This document shows, one piece after another, positions 9,401-15,318 of a stretch of DNA of 28,082 nt; positions within the stretch are counted from its first letter, which is position 1, and the number at the start of each line of letters is the position of its first letter. The position numbers and the translations under genes were made by a program. Where the stretch lies: assembly GCA_030849075.1 (NCBI GenBank), contig JASAOO010003194.1, positions 1-28,082 on the forward strand, in the 5' to 3' direction. The notes beneath the pieces were generated by a model, which was given only the letters and a program-made list of their open reading frames with translations, did no database searches and was not told the origin of the DNA. The stretch comes from Zelonia costaricensis. Its lineage: Eukaryota; Euglenozoa; Kinetoplastea; Trypanosomatida; Trypanosomatidae.

Positions 9401-12400
9401 GCCTTCTCAGCACACTCCAGCCCGCCGAACAGCGAGAGCAGGTTTGCGGCCCTGTCCACGACGACGCGGCAGCGTGCGCCGCCAAGCTGGCTAGAGAGCC
9501 ACGCCGTAACCTCGCGCCCGTGCCACACAGACGTCAGCACAGACGGCAGGTACACACAAAGCAGGAGGGACTGCCCGGGCTGCATCGTCAGCAGCCTCTC
9601 CTGGTCCGCCACCGCAATCCACTCCGTAGGCGCGGGGGTGCAAAGTGACAGCGTCGCACGTCCGTCGCACGAAGAGGTGTGCAGGCACGCAAAGACACAC
9701 ACGTCGGGCAAGTGCGACAGGCTGGGTGCTGTCACGGCCGCGTCCATCGCTGTCCACGCCGGCTGGCCAACAAACCGCTCCGCGGCAACGTCGCACTCGC
9801 AGTCGGGGTCGCTGAGCAGCTGATATTGGGACGGGTGGTCAAGACTGCGCGCGGCGATCTGCAGAGCGAAGCTCTTCACGATGTTCTTGTGAAGCGTTTC
9901 TGCGAGAGATGGATCCAAAGTAGGCGAGAGGGGAGGCGGCCGCGTGCTCACCACACTGCAGCAACGCCGCGCGCGCGCCAGAACGACGGCGCGGTAGAGT
10001 TCACACCGCCTCACACTTAGTTGACGCACCACGTCTGTCCGCACATACGCGGTTTCCTCCGGTGGCATGCTTGCAAGGGAATCGACTGACTCAAGGCTAT
10101 GCACCGCACCCGCCATGACGCGGGTGAGGCAAACAAGGTCGCCGTACCTAGTGGCGTTGTACTTGCCGGCCCACACGCGTAGTACCGCGTGAAAGTCGGC
10201 TCGCTGATGGGCCAACCACGAGAACATGCGAGGAAACTGCTGCACACACGCTACCGTCAAGGCTGTCACGGCCAGCAGCTCGGCGTTGCTGCTTCGCCCT
10301 GCGAGGTACAGCAGCTTTCCCTCTGGCACTGACACACGACGGAGGGCCGCAAGACACTCGCCGAAGTCGCTCAGATTTCGGGCCTCCGCGTCGGCGGAGT
10401 CCACCTCGCCAAAGGCGCCGTGCACTTCGAGCTCCTGCACCGCCGCCCTGAGTGCTCGCTCAGCCGGCGCCGCTGGCCAGTCGAACCCGAAAATGCACTG
10501 CCGGAAGGCGACCAGCTGCAGCACCGCCGCGTGCAACGACGACGTGCTCACCCCAGCGGGCTGGTTTCGCATGAACAGATCGTGCGCGCGGCGCGAGTAG
10601 AGGCGGACGCAGACGCCCGGTCCGCTTCGGCAGGCACGGCCGGCACGCTGCGTGGCCGAGCTCTGCGTTACGGGCACGACCACCTCCTCGCCAGCGTGGT
10701 GCTCGGCGCTGTAGACGGTGGTGCTCGCCAGACCGCAGTCGATGACGTAGCCGACGCCGTCGATCGTGATGGATGTCTCCGCCACCGCCGTGGCGAATAT
10801 GATCTTCAGCTCGTCCCCAGGCACGGCCTCGAAGACGCGCCGCTGCTCCTCAAGCGGCTGTTCCGCGGAGACGGCGTAGATGTGTAGGGCTGCACGGCCC
10901 GTGCCACCACGCGGGTGGGCTTTCTCGTGCGCCTCCAGGCGCCCACGCGCCGCCTCGACGTCAGTGGCCGTGGGCAGAAAGGCGAGCACGTGTCGCTGGG
11001 CAGAGTGCTGCGACCCCCTCGCACCCGGCAGGGTCGGCGGGTCGGCGAGCACAGAGAGCACCGCCTCCACCGTCTCTCCCACGTAGTCGCACGCCGCAGT
11101 GACATCGTCGCGCGCTGCTTGGAAAGTGATGTCTACTGGGAATGGCGTCCCGTCTGCGGTGATGTGGCGCGCCGCTGGCAGGTACGCCTGCAGGAGCTGC
11201 AGGTGCAGTGTTGCCGAGCACACGACGAGGCGGATTGGGCACCCCGAGATGATTTCGCCCTTCAGCAGACCGAGCAGCACGTCCCCGGTGAGAGTGCGCT
11301 CGTGTGCCTCGTCGAGCACCACCGCATACACGTCCGTGTGCAGGTTCACTTCTTTGCGGCGCAGCAACGGCAGCAGCGCCTGCTCCGTCGTGAACACAAT
11401 GTCTGCATCCTGCATAGGGAGCACTCCGTCATCAAGGAAGCAGCACACCCGCTTTTCCTCCTCGGCACCGCCTTCGCCGCTGTACTCGTCCGCGACTCGC
11501 CCGGTGAGCGAAGCGGCCGCCAGCGCAGTCGGCTCCACGCACAGCACCATCTTCCTGCGCACACCTTTGCCCGGCGGCGCGGAGGCCGCTTCAGCGGCGG
11601 CGCACTCGGCCAGGTACTGCGGCAGCTGTGTCGACTTGCCGCTACCCGTCGAAGACGTGAAGAGAACACACGCTGGAGCCATCCGACACGCCTGCACCAA
11701 CGTGTCGCGCGCGGACAGCACCGGCAGCGGTGAAAGCAATCGACGACGCAGACGCTCGAAGAGGCTGAAATCGGGCTTCTTGGGCAGCGGCAGCACCACG
11801 GCATCGAGCATGTGTACTGCAGCGTTGTGCTCTGCGACCAGCCTCCGCAGGCGCTGCGTCCTGTCGGTGCAGCCGACAGCCGTGCCTTCGAGGCGCTGCC
11901 CGGCTGCGGCTTCGCTCTCCGTCACGAAGCGTTGCAGGTGCAGAGACGCCGCCACGCGCAAGAGAGCGCGGCGCTTTGCGCCCAGAGGCCTGGTAGACCC
12001 TCCATACGGCAGAAGCGGCGTACGAACTCCGTGTGCGGAGAGAAGCTGGCGCACCTCTGCCAACCCGTGCCAGAAGTTGCACAACGGAGACGTGCATGAC
12101 CCGCCCATCTCGAACGGGCACGCGGTGTGCCGGTGCTGGAGACGACAGTACTCATACCCGCACGGCGCCAGTCGGGCATCGCCGTTGCAGAAAACTTGGG
12201 TGGTGTCCTGCTGCGGGTGCGTCAGCGACTCTTCCGCGGCCAGGTCGCCAAGGTAGGCACATAGCCGCAGGGCGAGTCTCAAGAAGCCGGTCCACCGTTC
12301 CATGGAGGTCTCCGCGGATGGCGATGATGCGGGATCAGGGAGGCGGAGCTCGACCCGCACCTGCCTATTCTTCTTTGCCACCGATGCCCCGTACTCCTCG

Positions 12401-13281
12401 GGGTCGACAACGTGAATCTCCGCACTGGTGCCACGTAGCCGAAGCACGTGCCGCTCCTCAACTCGTACATACGAGGCCGACGCTGCGGCCCCAGCAAATG
12501 TGACGACCGGCTTCCCCTCGCTGTACTGCACGTAAAGCGTCGCTGGCGGAGCCTCTACCCGCCGCGTCGCTTCAACAGCCTGGCAGCGGAACAGCACGTA
12601 GTCCTGTGGGGACCGCCCGACCGCAGCAGGGGGCATGAACACGTCGCTGATCATGCGGGCTTCGCCATGCTGCCCCACAGCCATGAAGGGCTGTGCATCG
12701 AGCACGGCGTCGCGCGACGCACCCTCACGCTCGTACACGATCGCCTCTTTCCCTCCCACGATAATCGCGCTCACATGGAGAACGTGCTTCACCTCGATGC
12801 ACAAGGCGTTCGTTACAGCCATAAGGAAGCCGCTGATGTCGTCGATGTTCGCAAACGTACGTGACACGAAGGAGCTGCACCGGGGCCGGTCGAAGGAGTG
12901 CCGCAGTTCTTGAGCAGTGAAGCGGCGGTCAGAGGCTGCCTCTGCCTCACCGCGTGGCAGTCCACCGACGGCCCCGTAGTAGACGATATGCGCCCCAAAC
13001 TGTGCCTTCCACCGCACCCCTCGCGCGCAGAGAGACTCGAGCGGCAGAGTCGGTAACCAATGACGGATGACGGGCTCGAGCCGCGCCTCGTCGGGTGCTG
13101 TCTCAGCGCACACTGTGTAGCATACGTGTGGGGCGAGCCTGGCATCGTCAAAGGGGCCCTTGTACGCATGCAGCTGCGCACTGCTTCCGCCGACCAGGAA
13201 GAAACCGCAGGATTTCGGCATAGTGGCACACCTCTTCGGACGTGGCCGCCTACCCGGCTGACCATGGCGCACGGCCTCCAT
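6445..13281 (-). CDS. Giant DEAH-box RNA helicase with CCCH-like cluster and RING-IBR-RING E3 module
   Basis: The protein has 2278 residues from this ATG, or 2258 if the in-frame ATG at 13221 is used. A Cys/His-rich cluster (365-407) resembles CCCH zinc fingers. The helicase core has motif I TGSGKS (545-550), DEAH (657-660), SAT (689-691), motif V with TAVAETSITIDG (near 831-842) and motif VI QRAGRACR (878-885), followed by HA2-like sequence. Near the C-terminus is a complete RBR: RING1 (1751-1797), IBR (1836-1882) and RING2 (1903-1946). In RING2, C1916 in Asp-Gly-Cys aligns with the catalytic cysteine of RBR ligases such as parkin. The C-terminal 330 residues are not recognised. The order helicase-RBR is known from plant DEAH11/DEAH12. 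Expected role: ATP-dependent RNA or RNP remodelling coupled to ubiquitin transfer; substrate unknown. The last Gly of motif VI is Cys here. The frame extends to 13344 only through GTG. Confidence 0.93.
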   Translation of the reverse strand: MEAVRHGQPGRRPRPKRCATMPKSCGFFLVGGSSAQLHAYKGPFDDARLAPHVCYTVCAETAPDEARLEPVIRHWLPTLPLESLCARGVRWKAQFGAHIVYYGAVGGLPRGEAEAASDRRFTAQELRHSFDRPRCSSFVSRTFANIDDISGFLMAVTNALCIEVKHVLHVSAIIVGGKEAIVYEREGASRDAVLDAQPFMAVGQHGEARMISDVFMPPAAVGRSPQDYVLFRCQAVEATRRVEAPPATLYVQYSEGKPVVTFAGAAASASYVRVEERHVLRLRGTSAEIHVVDPEEYGASVAKKNRQVRVELRLPDPASSPSAETSMERWTGFLRLALRLCAYLGDLAAEESLTHPQQDTTQVFCNGDARLAPCGYEYCRLQHRHTACPFEMGGSCTSPLCNFWHGLAEVRQLLSAHGVRTPLLPYGGSTRPLGAKRRALLRVAASLHLQRFVTESEAAAGQRLEGTAVGCTDRTQRLRRLVAEHNAAVHMLDAVVLPLPKKPDFSLFERLRRRLLSPLPVLSARDTLVQACRMAPACVLFTSSTGSGKSTQLPQYLAECAAAEAASAPPGKGVRRKMVLCVEPTALAAASLTGRVADEYSGEGGAEEEKRVCCFLDDGVLPMQDADIVFTTEQALLPLLRRKEVNLHTDVYAVVLDEAHERTLTGDVLLGLLKGEIISGCPIRLVVCSATLHLQLLQAYLPAARHITADGTPFPVDITFQAARDDVTAACDYVGETVEAVLSVLADPPTLPGARGSQHSAQRHVLAFLPTATDVEAARGRLEAHEKAHPRGGTGRAALHIYAVSAEQPLEEQRRVFEAVPGDELKIIFATAVAETSITIDGVGYVIDCGLASTTVYSAEHHAGEEVVVPVTQSSATQRAGRACRSGPGVCVRLYSRRAHDLFMRNQPAGVSTSSLHAAVLQLVAFRQCIFGFDWPAAPAERALRAAVQELEVHGAFGEVDSADAEARNLSDFGECLAALRRVSVPEGKLLYLAGRSSNAELLAVTALTVACVQQFPRMFSWLAHQRADFHAVLRVWAGKYNATRYGDLVCLTRVMAGAVHSLESVDSLASMPPEETAYVRTDVVRQLSVRRCELYRAVVLARARRCCSVVSTRPPPLSPTLDPSLAETLHKNIVKSFALQIAARSLDHPSQYQLLSDPDCECDVAAERFVGQPAWTAMDAAVTAPSLSHLPDVCVFACLHTSSCDGRATLSLCTPAPTEWIAVADQERLLTMQPGQSLLLCVYLPSVLTSVWHGREVTAWLSSQLGGARCRVVVDRAANLLSLFGGLECAEKATKLLAAAVGRAVKGERCAPHELPLSGFCRVTCTVGGLAGEFLLDRADYVTLLFSAAVDGSVRCLALDLAALVADWGEQWFGQRLSVAVRPGVGGAASADGRWAAHVTFADSSAARLFHDCFHRAPEAERPAVTVEPYCEQTALAPALGCAAPECRACVRLYLGCGDPEAAGAGSRCAPLPLECVQQCRDHVLAALPEEVVVESHAIDHSQGVLYVQLVISDEGVGVAALDVLRRIRGPLMHYRALFISVAYVANFPLPTFFDRPLQSMLRDRVSAMAVEPPVEGHRIQCEAVFAAGQRSLWLQCPTSAALTDCLRALQTWTEVHRCELTDEAVSQREQARRVEALWQNRERVAETFNARKGKLSTITPCQLQWRHNDAALCFVGERDERWAELQKHLRRSAATETDSAADTGVQRVAVASLMRDFEVHQHIDSESVARCVRIDETGTCIEEKECEGCSLCLCPLQPQKLRLMCGHQFCIECLASAFNTEGGTAPTLPLRCQACGTPVAAAELAQLAPPAALQGLGAHLRSAKLHTESTAEACLNPLCLGVPRTPAPAKCVCSGCLATYCRVCSGKGGVVRGWHDGEPHRTDTDSHAADLVGQLPLQLQCPRCPQVFYDFDGCFAVKCSQGHAFCGFCLQYCDSDAHSHILRCPRNPQSGSFYGPISLFYKLRAEDVAASVKKAVRNHPSRSPALVEAVCAAVEIRMADDWPRRPLEEARAELLRDEWPTQQTSAMTTAAAPSQEPLKVVSTRSPATGGARASAVAIARRALRQLSVPAWVVDATSESYVLDAEELRLAALCVDSAAGVDFSSHLSAALRAASGSATTAAALLFAFLDGRHHVEQALRSIDPCHHATPQLAAFVPLLLRGLQDLRDATPTDVVRVVMLTASQRGGYVPDSVVVWGAPTVCELPPRDGAAVTPSSGMTTMRIRCSAYARCPAWDVFLSPRLVLPAGTRLRVREVTGSEQRGWFILLEQEGDFGRLV

Positions 13282-13392
13282 CACGTGAAGGAAGCACGGA
13301 GGACGATCTGTGCGCGGATAGGCGAGGTGGGGCAGGATGCACACGAAGCGAGTGCTTGCACGTTGACAGTGGTGGACACTTGGTTCGCACTT

Positions 13393-13430
13393 CTATGTGA
13401 CAAGAGAGGAGACGAGGGAGCAGCAGAGGC
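13393..13430 (-). promoter_or_regulatory. Predicted spliced-leader acceptor for the helicase gene
   Basis: A CT-rich tract on the minus strand ends in CACATAG, with the AG at 13393-13394. The first ATG after it is 13281, in frame with the helicase. A second candidate, CACAG at 13308-13309, gives the same first ATG. An out-of-frame ATG at 13265 lies before the alternative start at 13221. Confidence 0.4.
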
Positions 13431-13556
13431 GTATGGTGGGAAGGTAGAGCATGGAAGGCGACAGGGACGCTTGCGCGTTCCCCAGCTTTCGCCTCGCGCG
13501 TGTACGCCTGTGCGGGTGCGGGTGAGGGAAAAGGCGGTTCCAGTGAACTGACAGAT

Positions 13557-13588
13557 CCCCCCCCCCTCCCTCCCTCCCTCCCTCCCTC
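13557..13588. repeat. (CCCT)n tract, (AGGG)n on the transcribed strand
   Basis: A run of C is followed by six tandem CCCT units on the plus strand. The minus strand, which is the sense strand here, carries more than four consecutive GGG runs separated by single A, which fits the consensus for a G-quadruplex. Confidence 0.85.
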
Positions 13589-14220
13589 AATCCCAGTGGG
13601 CACGCACGACGGTGAGGGACGCCGGCCTCACTTGCAGAACGCCGCGCTCTGTAGCGCCCCTCCGTGGCCTCCGCTGCTCAGGCAAGCAGTCCGTCTGCGC
13701 TGTCGCTCCCACAACACAAAGACGGCGCGCGCAGTGGCTGGACCGCGAAATAGACGCATTGATGCCCCGGGCGCGGCGGCCGCAGCCTCCCTCCATTTGT
13801 TTGCCCTACTTCGTGTTCCCACACCGGCCCGCTCACCCTCCGGCCCGCCGCGACCGCTCGTATCAACGTGAGCGTCGCCGCAGGCAGGAAGGCGGGGCGA
13901 GGTGCGTCGCGCCGTTAAGTGGCTTCCTCAACGATAGGCAAGGAAGGAGCACGCACTTGCACCAGTCAAATGAGTCGACGTGCAGGAGGACACCGATAAG
14001 AACCAAAGGAAACAAAACTGGTGTGGCGCACACTCGCCGCTTAGAGGGATCGGCCGCCTCCCTCTGCGGGCGCACCGTCAACGGGGTACGCCACACGGGA
14101 GGAAGGCGCCGGCGGCAGCCGACTTGGGAGTCGACGCGGCGCTCCTCTTGTCCCTTCCTTGGGACGGACGAGTTGGACTTGGAGCTCGGCGAGCTCGCCA
14201 CCGCGGCCTGGCCGCTGCTT

Positions 14221-14688
14221 TCACGCAGCGAGGTGCTTGTCGACAAAGTACGCAAACGCTGCGTCGAAGGAGTCGAAGACGGGCGTCCCGTCGTGAAGCA
14301 TCAGGTTGAAGGGCAGCCCGAAGTCCTCCACCTTGGTCCCATCCACCGTCTCGGCGCCGTACCGCTCCACCATCGTGCGGGTGTCCGTGGAGAAGGTGAT
14401 GAGTGTCTTTCCAAGTGCGGCGGCGTAGCCAACCTCGAACGCAGTCCCGCAGTCGGGCTCCTTCGAGCGGAACGGGGAGAGATCCGCGATGATGGCGTCG
14501 CACGCCTCAATCATGTCGATGTTCTTCTGGCGGATGTTAAAGGCCCCCTTCGCCTCGTTGTCGACTGGAATCAGCGGCACGACGCCCTTCTCCTTCAGCA
14601 GAGAGCGCACGTGGTTGTAGTAGGAAGCCCCAAAGTCAGGGTTGAAGACCGCCGGGCCGGCGATGTAGATCTTCTGCGGGGCGGACAT
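14221..14688 (-). CDS. Nucleoside 2-deoxyribosyltransferase
   Basis: This is a 155-residue protein matching the usual length of the family. The enzyme cleaves or exchanges the base of 2'-deoxyribonucleosides through a covalent deoxyribosyl-enzyme intermediate and serves nucleoside salvage in the cytosol. The sequence shows the N-terminal strand with K-I-Y-I-A-G-P (6-12), A-D-L-S-P-F-R (68-74), and C-G-T-A-F-E-V-G-Y (80-88). E85 aligns with the catalytic glutamate of the lactobacillal enzymes, and D69, D79 and N128 fit their other active-site positions. There is no targeting peptide. The enzyme is known in trypanosomatids, which cannot make purines de novo; related enzymes are mostly bacterial. 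The start has the context CACCATG. The nearest strong pyrimidine tract is followed by no AG before the ATG, so the leader is uncertain. Confidence 0.95.
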   Translation of the reverse strand: MSAPQKIYIAGPAVFNPDFGASYYNHVRSLLKEKGVVPLIPVDNEAKGAFNIRQKNIDMIEACDAIIADLSPFRSKEPDCGTAFEVGYAAALGKTLITFSTDTRTMVERYGAETVDGTKVEDFGLPFNLMLHDGTPVFDSFDAAFAYFVDKHLAA

Positions 14689-14783
14689 GGTGGCGACGTG
14701 TTACGAGTAGGTGGAGGAGGAGAAACGGGGCGAAGCAAGCGGGAGTGGAGGTGTGGTGCGTGTGTGAGGGATGGGAGGAGGTG

Positions 14784-14868
14784 CTGCGAGGTTGGTGCAT
14801 GCTTTGCGGTTATGAATGCGCACCATCCACAGCCAGTGGTAGGGGTGTGTGTGTGTGGGGGGGGAGGG
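14784..14868 (-). promoter_or_regulatory. Possible spliced-leader acceptor for the deoxyribosyltransferase gene
   Basis: A C8 plus CA-rich stretch at 14844-14868 (minus strand sense) precedes CTCGCAG, with the AG at 14784-14785. This would leave a 95-nt leader. It is chosen because no AG occurs between the closer pyrimidine tract (14700-14750) and the ATG. Confidence 0.25.
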
Positions 14869-15295
14869 TCAGTGCAGCGCGTTGGCCAGCCCGAAGAAGT
14901 CAGATCCATGCGAGGCGGTGGACGCGAGAAAGAGGCGAGTCAAGTTAGCGAGAAGAGTAGTGGCACGGGTAGGCAAGAGGGGAGCACACGAGCGCTGGTG
15001 CTGGCAGGAGGAACGTCAGCGGCGGCGAGCACGCGTGGAGAAGGTGAAGCACAGCTGGGCTGCCCATCACCGGTTCTCCGCCGCAGCCGTCCGAAAGCTG
15101 AGCGGCACCGCGCCGGTTCGGCAGCGCGCGCGCCTAGAGGAGGGAGGGAGGAAGCTCGTGTGCTGGAGCAGCGAGGGAGGGAGGGTGGAGGTGGGGTGGG
15201 GGGTGCGGGGTGCGGTGGAAGAGGTCGCAATCGGGAGGAGGAGAAGCAGAAGAAGCCAGGCGAACGGCGTGGCGGTTGTCAGGGGAAGCGCAGAG

Positions 15296-15310
15296 CACAC
15301 ACACACACAC
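15296..15310. repeat. (CA)n tract just after the BEACH stop codon
   Basis: About seven CA units on the plus strand, read as GU in the transcript, start only 8 nt downstream of the stop codon of the BEACH gene. Confidence 0.8.
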
Positions 15311-15318
15311 TCACCTCC

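Larger units (their letters stand above)
13282..14220 (-). other. Inter-CDS region between the deoxyribosyltransferase and helicase genes
   Basis: This holds the 3' UTR of the deoxyribosyltransferase gene and the helicase leader. Its main feature is a (CCCT)n tract at 13557-13588, which is G-rich in the transcript. No protein or RNA gene is recognised. Confidence 0.6.
14689..15318 (-). other. Inter-CDS region between BEACH and deoxyribosyltransferase genes
   Basis: It contains the BEACH gene 3' UTR and the deoxyribosyltransferase leader. A CA tract (15296-15310, GU in the transcript) begins 8 nt after the BEACH stop codon, and a GT/G tract lies at 14844-14866. Open frames crossing this region are low-complexity and are not called. 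Confidence 0.6.

Noticed and set aside
14188..14199. Perfect 12-bp palindrome GGCGAGCTCGCC after the deoxyribosyltransferase stop
   Set aside because: Too short to be notable in DNA of this GC content and no loop, so it is not a likely RNA element.
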